From GCA-002779465 sp964596535 (lineage in GTDB: Bacteria; Desulfobacterota; Desulfobacteria; Desulfobacterales; UBA2156): DNA of 64,000 nucleotides. Below, in pieces: positions 1 through 6,740 of the stretch. The position numbers were made by a program, and so were the translations under genes. The number at the start of each line of letters is the position of its first letter. Within the stretch, counting starts at the first letter, position 1. The stretch spans positions 1 to 64,000 of the forward strand of contig CAZQUR010000003.1 of the NCBI GenBank assembly GCA_964596535.1. The letters are read 5' to 3'. Under the pieces are notes generated by a model. That model ran no database searches. It was given only the letters and a program-made list of their open reading frames with translations, and was not told the origin of the DNA.

Positions 1-89
1 CCGCCGGAAATGCTTTCGGCGTCCTTATACATAAAGAAGGCCCCTGTGTAAAGGCCAATCGGCGCATGAGAAGAAAAACCCGAATCTCC

Positions 90-118
90 TTGACACTTTC
101 CGGCCCTTTATCTATAGG
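90..118 (+). promoter_or_regulatory. sigma-70 promoter of the upp remnant
   Basis: TTGACA at 90-95 and TATAGG at 113-118 are separated by 17 bases. It lies about 50 bases before the TTG start of the truncated upp reading frame and is probably that gene's original promoter. Confidence 0.55.
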
Positions 119-168
119 AAGCTGCGCCGGAAACGGCGTTTGACCCCTTAAAATGAAAGGAGCGCCCG

Positions 169-327
169 TTGGCCGTTCACGTCGTCGATCATCCCCTGAT
201 CCGTCACAAGCTCGGCATCATGCGCAAAGATAAAATCAGCACCAAGGATTTCAGAGAACTGGCGTCCGATCCTGCCGGCCCGAAAGGCGACGTGAGCCCG
301 CTGCTGAAAAAAAGTTCCTTTTTTTGA
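169..327 (+). pseudogene. upp: uracil phosphoribosyltransferase, N-terminal remnant
   Basis: A TTG start at 169, preceded by AAAGGAG, opens a 52-codon frame. Its first ~33 residues follow the uracil phosphoribosyltransferase N-terminus (HPLIRHKLGIMRKDKIST then FRELAS; E. coli Upp has HPLVKHKLGLMREQDIST and RFRELAS). After that the frame becomes unrelated and stops at 325-327. Upp makes UMP from uracil and PRPP and is normally about 208 residues, so the PRPP-binding part is absent and the fragment cannot be active. A good promoter and ribosome binding site are still in place. The break lies just before the small RNA promoter at 337, so an insertion or deletion probably joined unrelated DNA here. 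What is seen is the homology and the stop; the deletion mechanism is inference. Confidence 0.75.
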
Positions 328-336
328 ATTTTTTTC

Positions 337-365
337 TTGACATGGCACTCTGTGGTACTTAAAAT
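337..365 (+). promoter_or_regulatory. strong sigma-70 promoter of candidate small RNA
   Basis: TTGACA at 337-342, a 17-base spacer and TAAAAT at 360-365 make a near-consensus promoter. No protein-coding gene follows on this strand before the terminator at 449-479, so the transcript would be a short RNA starting near 372. Confidence 0.75.
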
Positions 366-371
366 GCGATC

Positions 372-480
372 AGGTTGATGAGAATCCCTCCTGCCCTACA
401 TCAACCTGGCTATTGACGGACCCAAGCCGGTTGATAGCCCTCCCTTCATGGGGTGGCCGCCCAGCCACCCCATTTTTTTA
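372..480 (+). ncRNA. candidate small RNA with two anti-Shine-Dalgarno motifs
   Basis: About 109 bases lie between the promoter at 337-365 and an intrinsic terminator. Hairpin 1 is perfect: AGGTTGATG 372-380 with CATCAACCT 399-407, and its 18-base loop carries CCCTCCT at 386-392. Hairpin 2 pairs GGCTATTGAC 408-417 with GTTGATAGCC 430-439 through two G-U pairs. A second C-rich motif, CCCTCCC at 438-444, overlaps the base of hairpin 2 and runs into the linker before the terminator (arms 449-457 and 464-472, T run 473-479). Both C-rich motifs contain CCTCC, the complement of the Shine-Dalgarno core, as in trans-acting small RNAs that block translation (for example alpha-proteobacterial RNAs with exposed CCUCC loops). 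I do not recognise a named family. No coding frame with a ribosome binding site fits inside. Confidence 0.65.
449..479 (+). terminator. intrinsic terminator of the candidate small RNA
   Basis: A 9-bp perfect stem, TGGGGTGGC 449-457 with GCCACCCCA 464-472, is followed by seven T at 473-479. Confidence 0.85.
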
Positions 481-488
481 TCTCCAAG

Positions 489-556
489 TTTGACAAGATC
501 GTAAAAAGGCCACCTGCGGGTTGCACTGCATCCTTCGCCTGCCTGTGCGTTGCACG
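489..556. repeat. dispersed repeat family A, partial copy
   Basis: The first 23 bases (489-511) are identical to 45398-45420. The stretch to about 535 aligns with the reverse complement of the longer copy at 31013-31138 (shared CGTAAAAAG, CACCTGCGG and GCATCCTTCG blocks). A small palindrome follows (CTGTGCGTTGCACGCAG, about 537-553). The copy lies where the oxidoreductase remnant on the minus strand loses homology, so it probably marks the breakpoint. Confidence 0.55.
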
Positions 557-1106
557 CAGACAAATCGTTGCGGCGTCCCCGGTCGCTGCCGGTGAGATAC
601 AGGTACCCCGACGGCGTGTAATGCAGCGTGACGCCGAATTCGGTTTCGAAATTGTCAAAAACCGTCTTCGAGGCCAGGGAGAAGCGGACATTGATTTCGG
701 TGGCGAACTGGGTCCGGATGCCCCCTAAGCTTTTGGCCGTGGCGCCCTGGGCCCCCACGAACCCCTGTTCCAGGACGAGGACCCGGTCGGCTCCCAGTCG
801 CGCCAGATGATAGGCGATGCTGGTCCCCATCAAACCGGCGCCCACGACGATGATAACCGTTTTTTCAGGCAAGGGGCGCGTCTCCCATAGGAACCTTGGG
901 TCTTGGGTCCGGTGTATCGCCACGGTGTAAATCTAAATTAATCCTTAAAAGTCGCGGGCAAGAAATTCAAGCGCCTGTTTTCTATCAATCAAAAAGTTTG
1001 GTCGAAAACCCCCGAAAGATGTAAAACCGTTTAAAAAAGTTGCAAAAAACCCCGGCCTGTGATTTAGTTGGATCCATGATCAACAAAATAACGCGAAGGG
1101 GGGGAT

Positions 1107-1634
1107 ATGGAGGCGACGGAGATTTTGCAGGGAAAGCGCATCCTGATCGTCGATGACGAACAGGATATCCTCGATTCCCTCAAAGAGATCCTGGATCAAT
1201 GCGAGGTCGACACGGCCGCGGATTTCGAAACCGCCAGGGATTTTCTGTCCCGCAACCCTTACGACGCCCTGATTTTCGATATCATGGGGGTTAACGGGTA
1301 CGGATTATTGAATATCGCTTACCAGCTGAAAATCCCCGTGATGATGCTCACCGCCCACGGGTTGAGCGCCGAGCATTTCAAGAAATCCATCACCAGCGGC
1401 GCTTTTGCCTATATTCCAAAGGAAAAGATGGCCTATATCGACGGATACCTTACGGATCTGCTCGCCACTTACCGGGAATCGGGACAAAAGAGCGGAAACT
1501 GGTTTTCCCTGCTTCGATCCTATTTTGAAAACAAGTTCGGCGCCGGTTGGTTCGATAAAGACGAAACGTTCAGGAAAAATTTCGACAGCCAGTTTGTCTT
1601 TTCCAAAGAACACCTCGGAAACATTTACAGCTGA
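1107..1634 (+). CDS. stand-alone response regulator receiver protein
   Basis: A 175-residue protein whose first ~125 residues form a receiver domain. The acidic pair is DDE near residue 17 (ILIVDDEQDILDSL), the predicted phosphoacceptor Asp is in ALIFDIMG near residue 58, the conserved Thr is in MMLTAHG, and the conserved Lys is in YIPKEKM. The ~50-residue tail is rich in aromatic and charged residues and has no DNA-binding or enzymatic signature I recognise, so output is probably by protein contact. The start follows a purine-rich GAAGGGGGGG sequence. It is monocistronic, with the liv operon following after 230 bases and its own promoter. No sensor kinase lies next to it. Confidence 0.85.
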   Translation: MEATEILQGKRILIVDDEQDILDSLKEILDQCEVDTAADFETARDFLSRNPYDALIFDIMGVNGYGLLNIAYQLKIPVMMLTAHGLSAEHFKKSITSGAFAYIPKEKMAYIDGYLTDLLATYRESGQKSGNWFSLLRSYFENKFGAGWFDKDETFRKNFDSQFVFSKEHLGNIYS

Positions 1635-1761
1635 TATTTTCTTTTTAAGCGCTCATCCATTTTCAAGGTCATCCTTTTTCCGAATCCAAGCGGGAAGGAT
1701 TTTTCCCGTATTATTGGGTAAAGACGCACCTTCAGCCGGAAGGACACCACCGGCAATTTCC

Positions 1762-1790
1762 TTGACTCTCCGTCGGTTTTTGGATAAATT
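1762..1790 (+). promoter_or_regulatory. promoter of the liv/acyl-CoA synthetase operon
   Basis: TTGACT 1762-1767, a 17-base spacer and TAAATT 1785-1790 lie about 75 bases upstream of livM. Confidence 0.5.
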
Positions 1791-1864
1791 GTTACAGCCA
1801 TTGCGGAAGTGGAACCTGCCGGAGCAGGGAATCGGCCCCAACGTCCTCCTTCGGAGAAGATGCC

Positions 1865-2914
1865 ATGGACATGAAGCGCGATTATTACGAGGACATCCGA
1901 TTTTTTACTTCCGGCGTGACGGTTTTCTGGTTTGTGGTCCTGATCGTGTTCCTTTCCGCCTTTCCCTTCCTGGTCAAAAATTACTACGTATACGTGGCCA
2001 ATTACATGGCCATCAACGTCATCGTGGCTGTCGGGCTCAACATTCTCGTGGGGTATACCGGGCAGATCTCCTTGGGACACGCCGGGTTCTTTGCCATCGG
2101 CGCGTACGGCACCGTGACCCTGATGACTTCCGCCCATATGCCCTTTTTGCCCGCGCTTTTCCTGGCCGCCGGGGCGGCGGCGGTTTTCGGTTTCCTTTTG
2201 GGGCTTCCGGCCCTGCGGCTGGAAGGCCCCTATCTGGCCATCGTCACCCTCGGGTTCGGCCTCACCGTGACGCAGGTCATCGGGAAACTCGATTTTTTCG
2301 GGGGTCGCCAGGGGCTCCATGCACCGGACTTGGTCATCGGTTCCCGGCATCTCGATACGGACCGGGAGTTTTACTACCTGGTGATGGTCATTACCGTGGT
2401 GTTGGTCGTGGCGGTGCGCAATATCATCAAAACCCGGGTAGGTCGGGCCTTCATCGCCATCCGGGACGCCGATATCGCCGCCGAGGCCATGGGCGTGAAC
2501 CTGGTGGTCTTCAAGACCCTGGCCTTTGCTCTTTCGGCCTTTTGCACGGGGATCGCCGGGGGCCTGTACGCTTTTGTGCTGCGCTTCATCGAGCCGGAGA
2601 TTTTCACCTTGCTCATGTCCATTATGTTTTTGGCCATGGTGGTGGTGGGGGGACTGGGTTCCATCATGGGAGCCATCACCGGCGCGTGCCTGCTCAGCTG
2701 GATGGACCTGCAATTACGGAATATCCTCAGCATCCCGCATGTGGGGACCTGGCTGGAAAGCCTTTCGCGGATGTATTTTTCCATTACGGGGGTTTCCAAC
2801 ATCCAGTTCATTTTGTTCGGCGGGATCATGGTCGCCATCATGCTTTTCGAACCGTTGGGGATCTTCGGAATCTGGATCCGGACCAAAAAATATTGGAAAA
2901 CGTGGCCGTTTTAA
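1865..2914 (+). CDS. livM: branched-chain amino acid-type ABC permease LivM
   Basis: A 349-residue integral membrane protein, one of two permease halves of a type-1 (HAAT family) importer in the inner membrane. The family block NILVGYTGQISLGHAGFFAI is at about residues 58-77 and multiple hydrophobic helices cover most of the chain. The cytoplasmic coupling region RVGRAFIAIRDADIAAEAMG is at about residues 189-208. GGLGSIMGAITGA near residue 261 is typical of LivM. It starts the operon livM-livH-livK-livG-livF-acyl-CoA synthetase. Permease-first order with the ligase at the end suggests that the substrate may be a carboxylic acid that is activated after uptake rather than a branched-chain amino acid; that is inference. 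Confidence 0.92.
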   Translation: MDMKRDYYEDIRFFTSGVTVFWFVVLIVFLSAFPFLVKNYYVYVANYMAINVIVAVGLNILVGYTGQISLGHAGFFAIGAYGTVTLMTSAHMPFLPALFLAAGAAAVFGFLLGLPALRLEGPYLAIVTLGFGLTVTQVIGKLDFFGGRQGLHAPDLVIGSRHLDTDREFYYLVMVITVVLVVAVRNIIKTRVGRAFIAIRDADIAAEAMGVNLVVFKTLAFALSAFCTGIAGGLYAFVLRFIEPEIFTLLMSIMFLAMVVVGGLGSIMGAITGACLLSWMDLQLRNILSIPHVGTWLESLSRMYFSITGVSNIQFILFGGIMVAIMLFEPLGIFGIWIRTKKYWKTWPF

Positions 2915-2948
2915 CCCCGCTGGGGCCATTCGCCGGTAAAGGACGTTT

Positions 2949-3824
2949 ATGCTGAACTTTTTACAGATGGTGGTCAACGGTATTGCGGCCGGGAGCGTTT
3001 ACGCCCTCATGGGCCTGGCCATGGTCATCATCTACAAAACCTCCGAGGTGCCCAATTTCGCCCAGGGGGAGATGGCCCTGATCAGTTCATACCTGGCCTA
3101 TATGTTTCTGGATCAATACGGCTTTCCGGTTTACGTGGTTTTTTCGGCGGCCCTTGTCTTTGCGTTTCTTTTGGGATGTCTTCTCGAGTTTGCGGTGCTC
3201 CGGCGGGCCAAGGAGCCCAACGTGCTGGGGATGATCATCATCACCATCGGGCTGGAGATGATCCTCATGGGGATCGTCTCCTGGAAATTCGGGGCGGAAC
3301 AAAAGACCATGCCCTTTCCCGTCTCGCCCTACGAAAGTCTGGTCATCGGGAAGCTTTACATTTCCTCCCTGGAAGCCATGATGCTCTGCGTGACGCTGGT
3401 CATCATGGGGATCCTCTTTGTTTTCTTGAGGTTTTCGAAGGTGGGGGTGGCCATGAAAGCCACCCAGCAGAACGCCACGGCGGCGCGGCTGATGGGAATC
3501 CGGGTCCGGCGCATCCTCATGGGGACGTGGGGAATTTCCTCGGTGGTGGGATGCACGGCGGGGTTGTTGATTTCCACCACCCTCATGCAGCCGTACATGA
3601 TGTGGGATCCTTTGCTCAAGGGCTTCGCCGCCGCGGTCCTGGGGGGGATGACGTCGCTTCCCGGCGCCGTGGTGGGAGCCTATCTGCTGGGGATCATCGA
3701 GAACCTGTTCGGCGGGTATGTCTCCATTGAATTTAAATCGACGGTGGCCTTTGCGGTCATCGTCCTGATCCTGTGCATCAGGCCCAGCGGGCTCTTTTCA
3801 CGGCACTACGTGAAAAAGGTGTAG
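2949..3824 (+). CDS. livH: branched-chain amino acid-type ABC permease LivH
   Basis: A 291-residue membrane protein of the LivH family. The N-terminus has the typical NGIAAGSVYALMGLAMVIIY and NFAQGEMALISSYLAY blocks. The coupling region is KATQQNATAARLMGIRVRR (about residues 168-186), and the glycine-rich GFAAAVLGGMTSLPGAVVGA lies at about residues 225-244. It forms the transmembrane pore with LivM. It begins 34 bases after livM, and about 95 non-coding bases separate it from the binding-protein gene. The length is normal for the family. Confidence 0.93.
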   Translation: MLNFLQMVVNGIAAGSVYALMGLAMVIIYKTSEVPNFAQGEMALISSYLAYMFLDQYGFPVYVVFSAALVFAFLLGCLLEFAVLRRAKEPNVLGMIIITIGLEMILMGIVSWKFGAEQKTMPFPVSPYESLVIGKLYISSLEAMMLCVTLVIMGILFVFLRFSKVGVAMKATQQNATAARLMGIRVRRILMGTWGISSVVGCTAGLLISTTLMQPYMMWDPLLKGFAAAVLGGMTSLPGAVVGAYLLGIIENLFGGYVSIEFKSTVAFAVIVLILCIRPSGLFSRHYVKKV

Positions 3825-3919
3825 AAGAAGTCGTTATCCGAGGTTTTGAAACCACTTCTAGGGTTTTTCAGGGAAAGAAGGCACGTATCGAATCAACTCC
3901 ACAAAAAAAGGAGGGGCGT

Positions 3920-5113
3920 ATGAAAAGCAACGGGTTTAAACTGGCGGCGGTGGTATCGGCTTTGGTGCTGGGCCTGGCCGTTGGCGTGTGGGCCGAGGAA
4001 GGGGTCACGGATACGGAGATTCACATCGGACAATGGGGACCCCAGACCGGTCCGGCGGCGGCCTGGGGCTCCGTGGCCCGGGGAACGGACGCCTATTTCA
4101 AGATGATCAATGCACAAGGCGGGATACACGGCCGGAAACTGATCCACCACATGTTCGACGACGCCTACAACCCGGCCAAGACCCTGGCGGGGGTGAAAGA
4201 ACTGCAGGAAGGCACCGGGATGTTCGCATGGGTCTCCGGCGTGGGCACGGCGCCCGGCCTGGCGGTAAAGGACTATCTCATGGAACGGAAGATCCCCTGG
4301 GTGGGGCCTTCGGCGGGATCCTTGCACTGGATCGAACCGCCCCGGAAGTATCTGTTCGCCGTTTATCCCCTTTACTACATCGAGGCAAAGGCCTTGGTCC
4401 GGTACGGGGTCGAAAAAATGGGGTTTAAAAAGGTGGCCATCATCTACCAGAACGACGACTACGGCAAAAACGGGGTCAAGGGGGCCAAAGAAGAGCTGGC
4501 CAAACATGACATGAAACTCGTGGCCGAGGTTCCGGTGAACCTTACGGACAGCGATCTGAAGCCCCACGTCATGCAGCTGAAAAACTCCGGAGCGGACATG
4601 GTCCTGTTGTGGACCAGCCCGAAGCATGCCGTGATTACGGTGGGCACCAGCAAGGCCATGCAGTTTGCCCCCCAGTTCATGAGCACCAGCACCTGCTCGG
4701 ACTTTCCGTTGATGATGCACATCAGCAAAGGGCTGTGGGAAGGGGTCATTGCGGCCACCTTCGCCGAACTCCCCGACTCCACGCACCCGTTGATGCTCAA
4801 GTATAAAAAGGACGCCTTTGAAAAATTCGCGGCCAAGGACGAGCGTTGGGGGCTTTTCTTCTATGCGGGCATCGTCTTTGCGGAACCTCTGGTGGAAGCG
4901 ATCAAACGCTGCGGAAAAGATCTGACCCGGGAACGGCTGGTTAAGGAACTCGAAGGACTCAAGGATTTCCAGGGAATCAGCGGGAAGATCAGCTACAAGC
5001 CTTTTGATCCCAATGATCCTTCCTGCCGGCAGGGACAAAACCAGACGTTTCTTGTCAAATGCCTGGCAGGCGGCAAGGCGGAAAGGCTCACCGACTGGAT
5101 GACCATCGAATAA
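3920..5113 (+). CDS. livK: periplasmic substrate-binding protein of the liv transporter
   Basis: A 397-residue type-I periplasmic binding protein. I place the start at the ATG at 3920 because AAAAAGGAGGGG stands directly upstream and it begins a clean signal peptide (MKSNGFKLAAVVSALVLGLA, cleavage after GVWA); the same frame is open further upstream but has no signal sequence there. The mature part shows the fold's usual elements: an ITDTEIHIGQWGPQTGP-like first strand, KMINAQGGIHGRKL, VSGVGTAPG and KKVAIIYQNDDYGKNG. It captures the ligand for LivHM. Ligand identity cannot be read from sequence; binding proteins next to acyl-CoA ligases often take aromatic or aliphatic acids. A likely partial terminator follows at 5120-5157. 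Confidence 0.9.
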   Translation: MKSNGFKLAAVVSALVLGLAVGVWAEEGVTDTEIHIGQWGPQTGPAAAWGSVARGTDAYFKMINAQGGIHGRKLIHHMFDDAYNPAKTLAGVKELQEGTGMFAWVSGVGTAPGLAVKDYLMERKIPWVGPSAGSLHWIEPPRKYLFAVYPLYYIEAKALVRYGVEKMGFKKVAIIYQNDDYGKNGVKGAKEELAKHDMKLVAEVPVNLTDSDLKPHVMQLKNSGADMVLLWTSPKHAVITVGTSKAMQFAPQFMSTSTCSDFPLMMHISKGLWEGVIAATFAELPDSTHPLMLKYKKDAFEKFAAKDERWGLFFYAGIVFAEPLVEAIKRCGKDLTRERLVKELEGLKDFQGISGKISYKPFDPNDPSCRQGQNQTFLVKCLAGGKAERLTDWMTIE

Positions 5114-5119
5114 TTTACG

Positions 5120-5157
5120 GCAGGGCCTGTGCATTTTCCGCAGGTCCTGCTGTTTTT
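5120..5157 (+). terminator. intra-operon terminator/attenuator after livK
   Basis: GCAGGGCCTG 5120-5129 pairs with CAGGTCCTGC 5141-5150 (one G-U) and is followed by a T-rich run to 5157. It sits between livK and livG in the middle of the operon, where partial termination would give an excess of binding protein over ATPases. Confidence 0.6.
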
Positions 5158-5167
5158 AACGGCCTGA

Positions 5168-5980
5168 ATGGATAACCCCACGAACACAATGCCTTTTTTT
5201 CAGGTGGAAGCCCTTTCCATTTCCTTCGGCGGCCTGGTGGCGCTGAGTGACCTCTCCTTTTCCGCGGAAAAGGGGAGGATCTTTGCCATCATCGGGCCAA
5301 ACGGAGCGGGAAAGACCACCCTTTTCAATTGCATCAACGGGATATATCGACCCGGAGAAGGTTCGATCCGGTTCAAGGGGAAAAGCCTCGTCGGGATGCG
5401 GCCGGATCGGGTAGCGCGGTGCGGCATTGCCCGGACGTTTCAGAACATCGAGCTGTTTTCCCACATGAACACCATGGAAAACATTATGCTCGGAAGGCAC
5501 CTCCACATGAAAACGGGCCTCTTCCGGGGGGCCGTTTTGTGGGGGAAGGGATCCTTTGCCGGAAAAGAGGAACGGGAGAATCGACAAAAGGCAGAAGAAA
5601 TCATCGATTTCCTCGATCTGCAATCGGTGCGAAACGCCTTCGTGGGCGCCCTTCCCTACGGCACCCAGAAGGTGGTGGAACTGGCCCGGGCCCTGGCCAC
5701 CGAGCCGGAACTCCTCCTTCTGGACGAGCCGTGCGCGGGTATGAACAGCGAAGAAAAGCAGGACATGATCTTCTGGATCAAAGACATCCAGGATGAACTG
5801 GGAGTGACGATTCTGCTCATCGAGCATGACATGAACATGGTCATGGACATCTCTGACCGGATCCTGGTGATCAATTTCGGACGGCAGGTGACCCGGGGAA
5901 CCCCAGAAGCGGTGCAGCGGCACCCGGAAGTCATCAAAGCATACCTGGGGGAGGAGGCGGCCCTTGAGCCCCATCCTTGA
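5168..5980 (+). CDS. livG: ABC transporter ATPase LivG
   Basis: A 270-residue cytoplasmic ATPase. The Walker A motif is GPNGAGKTT near residue 42, followed by the Q-loop region RTFQNIELF. The signature region is degenerate (GALPYGTQKVVELARALA in place of LSGGQ, as is common in LivG). Walker B is LLLLDEPCAGMN and the switch His is LLIEHDMNMVM. It pairs with LivF to energise LivHM. The gene lies 54 bases after livK, past a partial terminator, and its end overlaps livF by 17 bases, which suggests translational coupling. Confidence 0.93.
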   Translation: MDNPTNTMPFFQVEALSISFGGLVALSDLSFSAEKGRIFAIIGPNGAGKTTLFNCINGIYRPGEGSIRFKGKSLVGMRPDRVARCGIARTFQNIELFSHMNTMENIMLGRHLHMKTGLFRGAVLWGKGSFAGKEERENRQKAEEIIDFLDLQSVRNAFVGALPYGTQKVVELARALATEPELLLLDEPCAGMNSEEKQDMIFWIKDIQDELGVTILLIEHDMNMVMDISDRILVINFGRQVTRGTPEAVQRHPEVIKAYLGEEAALEPHP

Positions 5981-6740
5981 GATCAACAACATCGAAACCT
6001 ACTATGACCTGATCTACGCCATCCGGGGCGTTTCCCTCTCCGTGGAGGAAGGGACCATCACCACCATCCTGGGGACCAACGGATCCGGGAAATCCACTAT
6101 CCTGAAAACCGTCATGGGGCTCATCGAGGATCAGCCCGAAAAAGGGACGATTCTGTTTCAGGGAAAGCGGATCGACGGCAAGGATCCGGAAGCTATCGTG
6201 CGGATGGGGCTTTCCTATGTTCCGGAAGGCCGGGAAATCTTTGAAGAGCTCACGGTTTATGAAAATCTTGCCATGGGGGCTTACACCCGGAAGGACCGGA
6301 AAGGCATCGCCGGGGACATGGACCGGGTCTATGGCTATTTTCCGGTACTCAAGGATCGAAAAGACCAGTGGGCCGGGACCCTGTCCGGCGGGGAACAGCA
6401 GATGCTGGCCATCGGCCGGGCCCTCATGAGCCGGCCGACCCTTCTGTTTCTGGATGAACCGTCCCTGGGGCTTTCCCCCATTTTGGTCCGGGAGATCTTT
6501 GAGATCATCCAGACCATCCACCGGGAAAAAACGACCATTCTCCTGGTGGAACAAAACGCCCGGATGGCCCTTTCCATCTCCCATTTCGGGCTGATCCTCG
6601 AAAACGGACGCTTCGTCATGAAGGGGGATGCAAAATCGCTCTTGATGAACAAGGATGTCCGGGAATTTTACATGGGCATCCGCTCCGAAGCCACCGTGAA
6701 GGGGTATCAGCGCTGGAAACGTAAAAAAGCATGGCGATAG
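5964..6740 (+). CDS. livF: ABC transporter ATPase LivF
   Basis: A 258-residue ATPase of the LivF subfamily. It has Walker A GTNGSGKST, the LivF-typical LSYVPEGREIFEELTVYENL block, the signature LSGGEQQMLAIGRAL, Walker B LLFLDEPSLGLSP and the H-loop Gln/Asn variant LLVEQNARMAL usual for LivF. The start is a TTG at 5964, chosen because GGGGGAGGAGG lies just upstream and the next residues match the family N-terminus. It overlaps the end of livG by 17 bases and the start of the acyl-CoA synthetase gene by 10 bases. Confidence 0.93.
   Translation: MSPILEINNIETYYDLIYAIRGVSLSVEEGTITTILGTNGSGKSTILKTVMGLIEDQPEKGTILFQGKRIDGKDPEAIVRMGLSYVPEGREIFEELTVYENLAMGAYTRKDRKGIAGDMDRVYGYFPVLKDRKDQWAGTLSGGEQQMLAIGRALMSRPTLLFLDEPSLGLSPILVREIFEIIQTIHREKTTILLVEQNARMALSISHFGLILENGRFVMKGDAKSLLMNKDVREFYMGIRSEATVKGYQRWKRKKAWR

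Larger units (their letters stand above)
396..923 (-). pseudogene. FAD-dependent oxidoreductase (DAO family), N-terminal remnant
   Basis: Reading leftward from 923, the first ~118 residues resemble glycine/D-amino-acid oxidase family proteins. There is a dinucleotide-binding motif near residue 25 (VVGAGLMGTSIAYHLARLG), an acidic end of strand 2 (VLVLEQ) and the family signature GATAKSLGGIRTQFAT. From about residue 119 (position ~567) the frame reads through repeat A and then antisense through the small RNA to a chance stop at 396. Family members are about 380 to 450 residues, so roughly two thirds, including the substrate and C-terminal FAD-binding parts, is missing. It is a gene remnant, and only about 564-923 should be treated as homologous sequence. 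Confidence 0.7.
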
